The notes under the pieces were generated by a model. That model made no database searches and was not told where the DNA came from. It saw only the letters and a list, made by a program, of their open reading frames with translations. Of a stretch of DNA of 42,202 nucleotides, positions 31,336 through 39,234 are shown piece after piece. A program made the translations under genes and the position numbers. The stretch lies in NCBI GenBank assembly GCA_910586485.1, contig CAJUIA010000034.1, positions 1 to 42,202 on the forward strand, in the 5' to 3' direction. This DNA is from an uncultured Acetatifactor sp. Its GTDB lineage: Bacteria; Bacillota; Clostridia; Lachnospirales; Lachnospiraceae. Each line of letters opens with the position of its first letter. Within the stretch, counting starts at the first letter, position 1.

Positions 31336-33024
31336 TTAAAATCCAGCCTCCCACTCTGCTTTCAGCTGCCTTATGGACTGCTGCCTGTCATTTCGCTCAT
31401 CCGCAACGGCCCTTGCCGCCACCCGAAACAGGGCCTCTCCTAAGGTCCAGTCCTCCGGTCTGCGGGAATAGCCTCCGAACAAAGCAAAGGCAAAAGCACC
31501 GGCCGTATACACATTGGTAATCTCGTCGATCTCTGCCCCCAACCGGTATTCCTCCGGAGCCTGAAAGCGCGAGCTGCCCCACATCCTCCCCATATCATTA
31601 ACACAGGGCTGCTTCCTGAAAAAATCTATATCGCAGATTGTGGTCCTGCCTGTGTTAAAATCATATAAAATACTGCCGTCGTAGAAATCCACAGCAACAT
31701 ACCCTTCACGGGCCACATACTCTAAAAAGTCCAGCACAACCCCATAAACCTGCAGCTTAGCAGCCGCAGGAAGCTGCATAAATCTGCGGTGGGAAGCCGG
31801 ATACATTCTTCCCATACAGTCCCCCGCCGCCCATCTGAAAACAAGCGCAAATCCGCCGCCGATTTCCTCCCCCTTCACAAATTCAATGAGATGATCGTGA
31901 CGCAATGCTTCATAAACAGGCAGTGTGGCTTTTAAACGGTCCACAGCCTCTTTGGGCGTTCCGGTATAAGCTTCTGCGGGAGCGCCGGCAAATTTTACAA
32001 AATACCGTTCCCCATCCTTTTCCGTACCAAAACAAATATTGCCGGAATCCTGATCGTCAAATATTTTAAATACTTTTCCGTATCGGCTTATAAACGAAAA
32101 ATCAAAGGAAGTCTTCAGCTTATACGGTATGCCGTCAAGCGTTTGCAGATAATAACCTTTAAAATACCAGCCGGGAATGACTCTGTGCATATTGTCGTAC
32201 CATTCCAGTACTTCTCGGCACTGATTACGCATGGTTTCAACTTCCCCTTCACCGAAGGGAATCGCCCAGGGAAGAGAGCTAAGGGTATTGCTTGCAATAT
32301 AAAAGGCCAGCAGCCTCCAAAATTCCATGGGCACATTGCCGTCAAAGTAGCCGTTGACCATGCCGGAAGCAAACAGCGGCGACACCTGGGCACACCAGAC
32401 GATACGATTGAATTCTTCCCAGGGGTCGCCAAAATCAAAGCGATCAAAGTCGATGATTACCAGCTTTCCCTCTTTCAGCATCATATTGCCAATGTGATAG
32501 TCGCCATGCTGAAAGGTCTGGGGCCTGTCCTTCAAAAGGCTCCTGTTTTCATTAAGGTAGTCAATCAATGCCTGTCCGCCCTCATATTTTAACGGACATT
32601 CCTGATACATCCTGATTTTATTGTCTGCCTTCTTATTAAAGCGCTCTTCCCAATCCTGCTGCCCCTCCGGCGCCGGAATTTTGTGAATCTGCTTCAAGAT
32701 CCTGCCTGCCTCAAGCCCCAGGGCATACTGTGCGGAATCCGCCAGCAAGGGGAGCGCCTGTTCCGCGTCCTCGCCGTCAATCCAGGTCTGCAGGATATAC
32801 ACACCTTCATCACACCTTCCAAGCTCAACCGGTCTGCACATAGGCACTCCCAGCGCCGCCACCCTGTTCTGCATTCGAAACATATCCTCACGGCTGGCAC
32901 CTTTCTCTTCAGGCGTTACCCGCAAAAGATATTTTGTGCCGTCCTCAGCGGTGACACAGTACTTTTTATCGCAGGACCATCCCTTATCTATCGGTTCCCT
33001 GGCAACAAATTTAATTTGCGGCAT
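31336..33024 (-). CDS. fusion of aminoglycoside-phosphotransferase-like and protein-kinase-like domains
   Basis: A 562-aa protein with two kinase folds. Domain 1 (about 1-280) is APH-like: the ATP-side KYLLRVTP, catalytic HGDYHIGN (173-180) and metal IDFDR (191-195). Domain 2 (about 310-562) resembles a eukaryotic-type protein kinase: RYFVKFAGAP with a probable ATP lysine, a catalytic-loop-like VAVDFYDGSILYD, CDIDFF in place of DFG, and FQAPEEY like the APE motif. The HRD-type histidine/arginine is absent in the second domain, so it may be weak or a pseudokinase. Domain 1 could phosphorylate a small molecule or antibiotic. AGGGAGG precedes ATG 33024. Confidence 0.8.
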   Translation of the reverse strand: MPQIKFVAREPIDKGWSCDKKYCVTAEDGTKYLLRVTPEEKGASREDMFRMQNRVAALGVPMCRPVELGRCDEGVYILQTWIDGEDAEQALPLLADSAQYALGLEAGRILKQIHKIPAPEGQQDWEERFNKKADNKIRMYQECPLKYEGGQALIDYLNENRSLLKDRPQTFQHGDYHIGNMMLKEGKLVIIDFDRFDFGDPWEEFNRIVWCAQVSPLFASGMVNGYFDGNVPMEFWRLLAFYIASNTLSSLPWAIPFGEGEVETMRNQCREVLEWYDNMHRVIPGWYFKGYYLQTLDGIPYKLKTSFDFSFISRYGKVFKIFDDQDSGNICFGTEKDGERYFVKFAGAPAEAYTGTPKEAVDRLKATLPVYEALRHDHLIEFVKGEEIGGGFALVFRWAAGDCMGRMYPASHRRFMQLPAAAKLQVYGVVLDFLEYVAREGYVAVDFYDGSILYDFNTGRTTICDIDFFRKQPCVNDMGRMWGSSRFQAPEEYRLGAEIDEITNVYTAGAFAFALFGGYSRRPEDWTLGEALFRVAARAVADERNDRQQSIRQLKAEWEAGF

Positions 33025-33068
33025 TAATACCTCCCTCCATTCGGCCGTTTCCTGTCCCGAATAAGGTT

Positions 33069-33206
33069 ATTATACCATATCAGCAGAAAATCAAGCGCGA
33101 ACGCAGTGAGCATTTGATTTTACCTGATATGGTAACGAAAGAATCTTGAAGCGCAAAGCGCGGCAGTCGCGCAGCGACTGGATTCTTGAGTGTATTATAC
33201 CATATC
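33069..33206. repeat. composite palindrome element in the divergent intergenic region
   Basis: Arms 33074-33094 and 33114-33133 form a stem of about 19 bp. A second hairpin has AAGAATC/GATTCTT (33139-33145, 33181-33187) enclosing CAGTCGC/GCGACTG (33164-33170, 33174-33180). The 14-bp TATTATACCATATC occurs at both ends (near 33068 and 33193). On the minus strand both copies carry TGGTATAAT, an extended -10 facing the double-kinase gene. Confidence 0.6.
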
Positions 33207-33229
33207 CCTCCTCCCCGTGAAATCTTTTA

Positions 33230-33278
33230 TTGACACAACTCATTATTTGTGCTATTTTATAGATGAATAAATATTCAT
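33230..33278 (+). promoter_or_regulatory. promoter and operator of the TetR-SDR-condensation operon
   Basis: TTGACA (33230-33235), 17-nt spacer, TATTTT (33253-33258), then the dyad ATGAAT-AAAT-ATTCAT (33263-33278) at the start of transcription, a likely TetR site. Confidence 0.7.
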
Positions 33279-33372
33279 TCATAAACTTAGGAAATAACGC
33301 TGCCGCTCCGCTAGTTTGAACAGCAGGAGGCAGCCCAAATTTGCAAGACTACGGAAAGGTATGGTTATTCAT

Positions 33373-33972
33373 ATGCCAAAATCACAGGAGCGCTGCCGGG
33401 AAATCCGTGAGGAAACCCGCGCCAGAATTATACATAGTTCCATGCTCTATTTTGCCAGAAACGGCTTTGCCGGCACAAAGATCAGTGACCTGGCAAGGAG
33501 CATCGGCATCGGGCAGGGAACTCTCTATCTTTATTTTAAATCAAAGGAAGAACTGTTTCATGAGATTTTTGCTTTGGCAAACAACAAAGCAGACATACAA
33601 AACTTAAAAATGCTGAACCGCCTGCCCATATCCGCCAAAAAGAAAATACAAAAGCTTTCCGAGCGTGTTATGGACAGACTGACTGAGGATGAAGCCTTTG
33701 CGGCAAAAATTGCGCTCAGCGTGCAGATGATGCTGGAACAGAAAGACCTTGGATCTGCGGAAACCACCTATCAATCGGAGCTGTACCGGCTGACAGGAAA
33801 CATCATCCGGCAGGGGCAGCAGGAGGGAAGCGTTATAGACGGACTGCCTGTAAAGCTGGCCGATTATTACTGGGGTGTGGTCTATCTTTATGCCCTCAAA
33901 AGATTATTTACCACCAAATACGAAATCATCTCCGCAAAGGATCTGGCCAGAATTCTGCTAAAAGACAATTAA
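33373..33972 (+). CDS. TetR family transcriptional regulator
   Basis: About 199 aa from ATG 33373. The helix-turn-helix is classical: RARIIHSSMLYFARNGFAGT, then KISDLARSIGIGQGTLYLYF followed by KSKEELFHEIF. The C-terminal ligand domain is all-helical and gives no ligand clue. ATG 33361 is an alternative (ribosome site too close), and the start is uncertain. The dyad at 33263-33278 is a likely self-operator. The SDR gene follows within about 20 nt and the condensation-domain gene after it, so TetR probably controls all three. Confidence 0.88.
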   Translation: MPKSQERCREIREETRARIIHSSMLYFARNGFAGTKISDLARSIGIGQGTLYLYFKSKEELFHEIFALANNKADIQNLKMLNRLPISAKKKIQKLSERVMDRLTEDEAFAAKIALSVQMMLEQKDLGSAETTYQSELYRLTGNIIRQGQQEGSVIDGLPVKLADYYWGVVYLYALKRLFTTKYEIISAKDLARILLKDN

Positions 33973-33992
33973 GGAAAAGGTTGGTGCATGAA

Positions 33993-34754
33993 ATGAAAAA
34001 AATTGCGGTTGTAACAGGTGCTTCCGGCGGTATGGGACAGGTATTTGTACGGGAGCTGTTCAAGGAATCCCTTGACGAAATATGGGCAGTGGGCAGGAAC
34101 GAAAACAGATTGCTTGCTCTGAAAAACGAATTTGGCGAAAAAGTAAAGCCTGTCTGTCTGGATTTAACAAAAAGTACCGACCTGCTGTCCTTTTCAGAGC
34201 AGCTGACAAACCAGGATTTATCCGTCCTTTGGCTGATCAATAACGCCGGAATGGCAAAAATGGCACCCTCAAAAGAATTCTCCTTTGCGGAAATTCAGCA
34301 GACTATTGCTTTAAATTGTACGGCTCCTGCTGCCCTGACGAATCTTTGCCTGCCCTTTATGAAAGAGGGCGCAAAAATATTGAACGTTTCCTCCGCATCC
34401 GCATTTCAGCCCGTTCCCTATATCAACCTGTACGCCGCCACAAAAGCCTTTGAGCGCAGCTACTCCCGGTCACTTAATCAAGAGCTGAAAACCGCCGGCA
34501 TTACGGTTACGGCGGTCTGTCCGGGATGGGTGGATACGGATATGCTGACAAGGGAAATGAACGGAAAAACCGTACGGTTTCCCGGTATGACCACCCCCGA
34601 AAGAGTAGTGCAAAAAGCATTGAAGGATGCCAAAAAAGGCCGGGATATGTCCGTCTGCTCCCTTTATGTTAAATGCCTGCATTTAAACGTAAAGCTGCTG
34701 CCCCAAAGACTGACTATGAAAATCTGGCTGTCAGGCATAAAAAAATATCTTTAA
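33993..34754 (+). CDS. short-chain dehydrogenase/reductase
   Basis: A 253-aa classical SDR. The cofactor site is VVTGASGGMGQ (about 7-17), WLINNAGMAK, catalytic Ser in LNVSSASAF and Tyr-x3-Lys in LYAATKAFE; CPGWVDTDM follows as expected. It reduces a ketone or oxidises an alcohol using NAD(P)H. The C-terminus (SLYVKCLHLNVKLLPQRLTM) is basic and resembles the tail of SDRs acting on lipid or fatty substrates; that is weak. ATG 33993 is chosen; an in-frame GTG stands nine bases upstream. The next gene starts 11 nt after its stop. Confidence 0.88.
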   Translation: MKKIAVVTGASGGMGQVFVRELFKESLDEIWAVGRNENRLLALKNEFGEKVKPVCLDLTKSTDLLSFSEQLTNQDLSVLWLINNAGMAKMAPSKEFSFAEIQQTIALNCTAPAALTNLCLPFMKEGAKILNVSSASAFQPVPYINLYAATKAFERSYSRSLNQELKTAGITVTAVCPGWVDTDMLTREMNGKTVRFPGMTTPERVVQKALKDAKKGRDMSVCSLYVKCLHLNVKLLPQRLTMKIWLSGIKKYL

Positions 34755-34765
34755 GGGAAAACGGA

Positions 34766-36028
34766 ATGGTAGAAAAAATGAAGGAAATGATCACTGAACG
34801 TCAGAATTTATTTGAGCCCAACGTATATGTTACCATGTGCGTTGAAATTGAGGGAAACGTGTGCCCTGACAGACTGGCCGCTGCCATACGGGAAGCCTAT
34901 AACGCAAATGAGGCCGCCATGTCAAAAATTGTTCTGGACCGGGGCAATGCCGGTTATGTAAGGCTGGCTTCCTCCGGCTGCCGGATCACAGTTACGGACA
35001 AGCCCTGGACAGAGCTTGTGACGGAAAACGAAAGAAAGCCCTTTGCCCTGGACCGGGGTGAGCTGATCAGAACCTTCATTATTACAGGTGACACCGACAC
35101 ACAGATGATGATTATGGCACATCATTTGGCCGGCGACGGTAAATCAATCATTTATTTGATTAAGGACATTATGAGTGCCTATGCAGGAGCTTCCCTGCCC
35201 TATAAGCCCCTTACCCTGCTTACGGAAGCTTCCTTTGTGAGGCCTTTGCCCCTGTCCGCAAAATTATATATCCGTTATTGCCGCCGCAAATGGAAAAATC
35301 GCTGCTTTAACTGGCAGGACTACTATGCCCTGCATCACAAATATTGGGAAAATACCGCTTCCCAAATCCAGTATCAGACCCTGTCCGCCGACGAAACAAA
35401 GCAGATCATAGAAAAGTCCAGACAGATCGGCTGTTCCGTCAACAGCTATCTCGTCACCGGATTTCTGCAAAGATACGGAAAAAAATGTGAGGTCGGAATC
35501 CCTGTCAGCATCCGTGAGAATGAAAATGAAGCCATGTCCAATCTCACCTCCGGCATCAGTATAAATTATTGTTATCATACCAAAAAGACCTTCGCGGATA
35601 ACGCACTGCAGGTCCATAAAAAAATATACCGAAAGCTGCGGAAAAAGAAGATGCTTCCATTGCAGTTTATCGCCTGCCTGCCAAAAACATTAACAGACGC
35701 CTGTTTACTTCAAACCCACGGCTGCTGCTCGGACCGGCTGGCCCGGCAGACTGCAAAAATAATGGGGTATATCGGGAAAACCAAGAGAGATTTAGGTATC
35801 AGCAATTTGACCACAGTGGATATACCCACCGTTTACGGAAGCTGCCGGATCAGGAACATAATTTTTGTGCCTCCCGCAGTCTCTTATTCCCGGAACATCA
35901 TCGGCGTCTCTACCCTCAACGGACAAATGACGATTTCCTGGCATAATATGCGTGGGCAGGATGCAGCGTTATCGCCGTGTTTCTCCACGCAATGCTCATT
36001 GCTCCTGCCGCTTTTCCAGGATAAGTAA
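34766..36028 (+). CDS. condensation-domain/acyltransferase protein
   Basis: A 420-aa free-standing protein of the chloramphenicol-acetyltransferase/condensation superfamily. The catalytic HHxxxDG motif is intact as HHLAGDG (119-125). The remainder has the two-lobed layout (LSADETKQIIEKSRQIGCSV and NSYLVTGFLQRYG are the second-lobe start; ISNLTTVD comes near the end). Members join acyl groups to amines or alcohols in lipopeptide, glycolipid or polyketide pathways (PapA- or NRPS-C-like). No carrier protein or NRPS module is nearby, so acyl-CoA or an unlinked carrier may be the donor. ATG 34766 has AAGGGA at 9 nt. The 3' end overlaps the convergent glycosyltransferase gene by 33 nt. Confidence 0.8.
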   Translation: MVEKMKEMITERQNLFEPNVYVTMCVEIEGNVCPDRLAAAIREAYNANEAAMSKIVLDRGNAGYVRLASSGCRITVTDKPWTELVTENERKPFALDRGELIRTFIITGDTDTQMMIMAHHLAGDGKSIIYLIKDIMSAYAGASLPYKPLTLLTEASFVRPLPLSAKLYIRYCRRKWKNRCFNWQDYYALHHKYWENTASQIQYQTLSADETKQIIEKSRQIGCSVNSYLVTGFLQRYGKKCEVGIPVSIRENENEAMSNLTSGISINYCYHTKKTFADNALQVHKKIYRKLRKKKMLPLQFIACLPKTLTDACLLQTHGCCSDRLARQTAKIMGYIGKTKRDLGISNLTTVDIPTVYGSCRIRNIIFVPPAVSYSRNIIGVSTLNGQMTISWHNMRGQDAALSPCFSTQCSLLLPLFQDK

Positions 36029-37828
36029 ATGATCCGTCTCCACCACCTGCCCATCCCCGTAATTTTCTTCCACCCACCGAAACAGCGCTCCGTTTTGGAC
36101 AGAAAGGGCATAGGTCAGATAATACGCCGGATTTTCCCCAAAGGTCTTGTCAAACACCACCACGTCGGGTATCCGGTCCGGATGCTCTTCATAATAGTAC
36201 AAAAACATTTCATTATACACTACCGTCCCCAGCGTGGAAGGCGTGGACAGTACGGCCTCCATTCCCACATAGGCAAGGCTTTCCGCTCCGATATACAGGA
36301 CCTTATCTTCCCGGTTTATATACTTTTCCAGCTCCCTGTAATTATCATTCCAAACCCCTGCGGTATCCGCCATAATATAAATACCCTTTTCGGGCCCTGC
36401 ATCCATTTTTTCCAAGGGCGCCCGCACCGTAACGGGCAGACAGCCCGATACCCGGATCAACACCAGACGGCATACCAAAAGCGCTGCCAGCATCCCAAGC
36501 TCCAAACCGCCCTGTAGCAGGGAAAAAAGCTTTTCCCAACAGGTACTTTTCAAATTTTCACGAATATACTCACGAAAAATCAGCAGACTCCCCAATACTC
36601 CCAGAAAGCCCTTGGCATATGTGGTATTCGTATCCATATTTGTCAGGAAAAGCACTGCTGCCACGGATAGAAAGCCGGGAATAACACACAGATACAGCCA
36701 TAGCCCCATGCGCCTGCGGTAACGAAATCCTAAAACCATTGCCGGCAGAAGCACCGCCATATAGCGGAGCTGCAAATAAAACTGATTTTCATCATGGAAA
36801 AGGCACCCCACGACCGCCTCCGCCTGCATCAGCAGTCCCGCCAAAATCAGCACTGCCAAAATCAGCTTCCATACCCCTCCCATTTCAGGCAGGATAACCT
36901 TCCCTTCCTTCTGCCGCCTGGAGACATGGCGGATAAGCCGGTACAGCATATAGACAAGCAGGAGAATCCCCGCTGCCGCCAGGAGACTGCCGGCATAATC
37001 CTTCCACTGCGCCTGTATCTGCGCCAGATACATAGCCCACTTCTCGCTCATAGTGTATATTCCATGAGAGGTATCCAGAAAAATGTATGACAAATACCGG
37101 CGGAAATCATCAAAGGGCATATAGCTGAATAAATACGCTAAAAGCGCCGCCCCGACCAAAAACGCGCCGCCGGTAAATAAAGCACCGCTCTTTAAGACTT
37201 TCCTTCCGGCCGCCCCACAGTACTGCCGCTCCAGCAGACACATTGCCAGAATATAAAAGGGATACAGCAGAAACATAGTGGGATAACACAAGATGCTGAA
37301 TACATACAGGCATCCCCCCACGGCAGGCAGAATTCTGCTCTTCCCGCCGCTGGTATAGTAAGCATGTAACGCTAAAAATATGCCCAGCAGGCACCAGTAA
37401 TGTATCAGCTCAAATTCCGGCATCTGGATCCACTTGGGCAGAAAATTCAGATGCAGAAGCATGATTATATAAGCAGGGGCCTTGCCTGCACTGCCTCGCA
37501 GGCGTCTGTACAAAAGCAGACCCAAGCCCAGATGAATCAGCACCCCGGCAATCCTTAGCCAAATCACAAGATATTCCGTATTACCGCGTATCCAAATATA
37601 CGGCGCTGCCAGAAAAGCCGCAGGAAGCGCACTGAACTGATGGGGCTCCCACATATCCCGCATCAGTCTGTCCCCACTTACCAGGCGGTAGCCCAGGGCC
37701 ACTGCATAAGATTCGTCAATATCCAGACTCACAAAAACAGCTTTTATAAAAGCCAGCGCCGTCAGCCCTGCCAGGATCACCTTTATCACTTGCCACGTAA
37801 TTTCACGGCTTCCGCCCTTCACCTTCAT
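35996..37828 (-). CDS. GT-C type membrane glycosyltransferase (GT39/ArnT-like)
   Basis: About 610 aa with roughly 11-12 membrane segments and a soluble C-terminal domain of about 140 residues. The first outer loop has SLDIDESYAVALGYRL, the acidic pair expected for lipid-phosphosugar-using GT-C enzymes, then RDMWEPHQFSALPA. The C-terminal part (VLYIGAESLAYVGM, PDVVVFDKTFGENPAYY) resembles the soluble end of GT39-like proteins. It probably transfers a sugar from an undecaprenyl-phosphate donor to an envelope acceptor. ATG 37828 has GGAGAAGG upstream. The GDP-fucose genes are 20 kb away, so no link is claimed. Confidence 0.78.
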   Translation of the reverse strand: MKVKGGSREITWQVIKVILAGLTALAFIKAVFVSLDIDESYAVALGYRLVSGDRLMRDMWEPHQFSALPAAFLAAPYIWIRGNTEYLVIWLRIAGVLIHLGLGLLLYRRLRGSAGKAPAYIIMLLHLNFLPKWIQMPEFELIHYWCLLGIFLALHAYYTSGGKSRILPAVGGCLYVFSILCYPTMFLLYPFYILAMCLLERQYCGAAGRKVLKSGALFTGGAFLVGAALLAYLFSYMPFDDFRRYLSYIFLDTSHGIYTMSEKWAMYLAQIQAQWKDYAGSLLAAAGILLLVYMLYRLIRHVSRRQKEGKVILPEMGGVWKLILAVLILAGLLMQAEAVVGCLFHDENQFYLQLRYMAVLLPAMVLGFRYRRRMGLWLYLCVIPGFLSVAAVLFLTNMDTNTTYAKGFLGVLGSLLIFREYIRENLKSTCWEKLFSLLQGGLELGMLAALLVCRLVLIRVSGCLPVTVRAPLEKMDAGPEKGIYIMADTAGVWNDNYRELEKYINREDKVLYIGAESLAYVGMEAVLSTPSTLGTVVYNEMFLYYYEEHPDRIPDVVVFDKTFGENPAYYLTYALSVQNGALFRWVEENYGDGQVVETDHLLILEKRQEQ

Positions 37829-37905
37829 ACAGTCCTTCTCCCTGCGCCGCCCGACAGTCATTCCTCATCTGCCGCCTGACGTTCATTCTCCCTGCGCTGC
37901 TTTCC

Positions 37906-38628
37906 TCAGCCCTCTCTTTTATCGCCGGCCCAGCTTAAATACTGAGGGCACCTGGCTTTAATCAACTCCATTGCCTCCTGATACTGCTCACTTTTGGAAA
38001 AGAATAAGGTCTCTTCGGCGTTCCTGTTTGCCTTCGCAGATGCAGAGCCCTCCTTGTATTTAATGATAAGGGAAACGCCGATTGCAATGCTTTTTCCTCT
38101 GATGCCTGCGCCTGTATTATAAGATACCCTTGTGGATTCATTCTGCCTGCTGAGGCTCTGAATATCCTCCGTTCTGATAAAACGGCAGAATCTGTTAAAA
38201 AACACCCAGTAATCAGGTCCGGCAATAAAACGGCCCGGATAAGTTTCCTCGCTGACATTATAAAAATTTGCCTTGCCATAATCACCGGATTCCATCTGCT
38301 TAACAAAAAGCTCCTTGTCTTCCTCCGTCTGAAAAAATTCCTGCATAGCCTTCTCGTAGGCCTTCCGCACGGCTTTTACATTGGAAATCTTTGAAGGCAG
38401 CCAAAAGCAGAGCCCAGCAAAAAGCGCAATGCCGCAGCCGATGGGAAAATGGACCCGCATCACATAAGCAGCATCATATCCTACAATAAATCCAAGGGCA
38501 ACCATGCCGATCAAAAATGCCGCCATCCACAGCGGAGCCTTGTTCTTCTGCTTCTTTTTGAACGCCTGCAGTACCTCCGAAAACTCCTTCATTTCCTCAT
38601 CCAGCCATGCTCCTAATTTTGCATCCAT
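37906..38628 (-). CDS. membrane protein of unknown function
   Basis: A 240-aa protein, not recognised. A charged N-terminal helix (DEEMKEFSEVLQAFKKKQ) precedes two close membrane segments (about 34-54 and 60-80), then a cytosolic domain of about 155 residues with a PH-like feel: GPDYWVFFNRFCRFIRTEDI and SIAIGVSLIIKYKEGSA alternate strands, ending in helix QYQEAMELIKARCP. ATG 38628 has AAAGGAGGG at 8 nt. It lies 77 nt upstream of the glycosyltransferase gene in the same direction and may be co-transcribed. Confidence 0.7.
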   Translation of the reverse strand: MDAKLGAWLDEEMKEFSEVLQAFKKKQKNKAPLWMAAFLIGMVALGFIVGYDAAYVMRVHFPIGCGIALFAGLCFWLPSKISNVKAVRKAYEKAMQEFFQTEEDKELFVKQMESGDYGKANFYNVSEETYPGRFIAGPDYWVFFNRFCRFIRTEDIQSLSRQNESTRVSYNTGAGIRGKSIAIGVSLIIKYKEGSASAKANRNAEETLFFSKSEQYQEAMELIKARCPQYLSWAGDKREG

Positions 38629-38793
38629 TTGATTACCCTCCTTTAAAATATCCGACATGCCTAATCCCTTTTACGCAGAACACCTTTATTATACCAAAAG
38701 CTTGTCCTGCTTACAATTCATTTCCCGACTATAGCATAAAAATCCAGCCAAAACCAGCCAAACTTTTCAAAGCCCGGCCGCAATTTTTTACTT

Positions 38794-38840
38794 AAAAAAG
38801 AGCCGTACCGGAATCATATTACAGATTCCACTTTCGGCTC
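38794..38840 (-). terminator. terminator after the small zinc-ribbon ORF
   Basis: GAGCCG (38835-38840 complement) pairs with CGGCTC (38800-38805 complement), with inner GAATC/GATTC pairing (38811-38815, 38824-38828), then TTTTTT. Confidence 0.7.
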
Positions 38841-38856
38841 CTGGCTCTTTGTTGAT

Positions 38857-38991
38857 CTATTTATTTCGGTCTTGCATGTCTTTATAATAGGCCGGAAAAT
38901 TTATAAGTACCGTGTCCTTATACTTTTTAATAAAGTGAGGATAACCACACTTCGGACACTTCCGCCAATATGACTGTTTCCTTACTAACAC
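38857..38991 (-). CDS. 44-aa cysteine-rich KTR-like small protein (possible remnant)
   Basis: GTG 38991 after AAGGGG opens a short frame with WRKCPKCGYPHFIKKY and KDTVLINFPAYYKDMQ. The CPxCG knuckle followed by xDTVLxNFP matches the cysteine-rich KTR proteins of conjugative transposons, which carry a second Cys pair after NFP. Here those cysteines are replaced by Tyr and the tail is short, so it is degenerate or a variant. Its own terminator follows directly. No other transposon gene is near. Confidence 0.5.
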   Translation of the reverse strand: MLVRKQSYWRKCPKCGYPHFIKKYKDTVLINFPAYYKDMQDRNK

Positions 38992-39114
38992 CCCCTTATT
39001 TTGTGGGCTGCATTAAATTCATCACGTACATATTGCAACATAGTATTATCAAGAAAACAATAGGGAATCGAACAAATTTTCCAATAGAAAAAACATATTA
39101 ATAAAATCAAGTAA

Positions 39115-39211
39115 AAAGAGTTCTTTGGCAGGCGTGGCGTTCCCCTGCATCTCTTTTGACCCATAAGGTGTGTGGCTGCCACGAAATTGACCACCTCAAA
39201 GAACTCTCTTT
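39115..39211. repeat. inverted repeat with 69-nt insert downstream of the phage remnant
   Basis: GAGTTCTTTG (39118-39127) and CAAAGAACTC (39197-39206) are perfect arms; TTTTTACTTG follows on the minus strand. The enclosed part contains its own GTGGCTGCCAC dyad. It may terminate the phage-remnant transcript or be a trapped IS end (AATTGACCACC resembles 3777). Confidence 0.45.
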
Positions 39212-39234
39212 ATTGTATGTATATCATAACAGAA

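Noticed and set aside
33316..33372. TTG start giving a 218-aa TetR protein
   Set aside because: The added residues are unlike TetR N-termini and the AGGAGG nearby is set for another frame; ATG 33373 was preferred, though the start remains uncertain.
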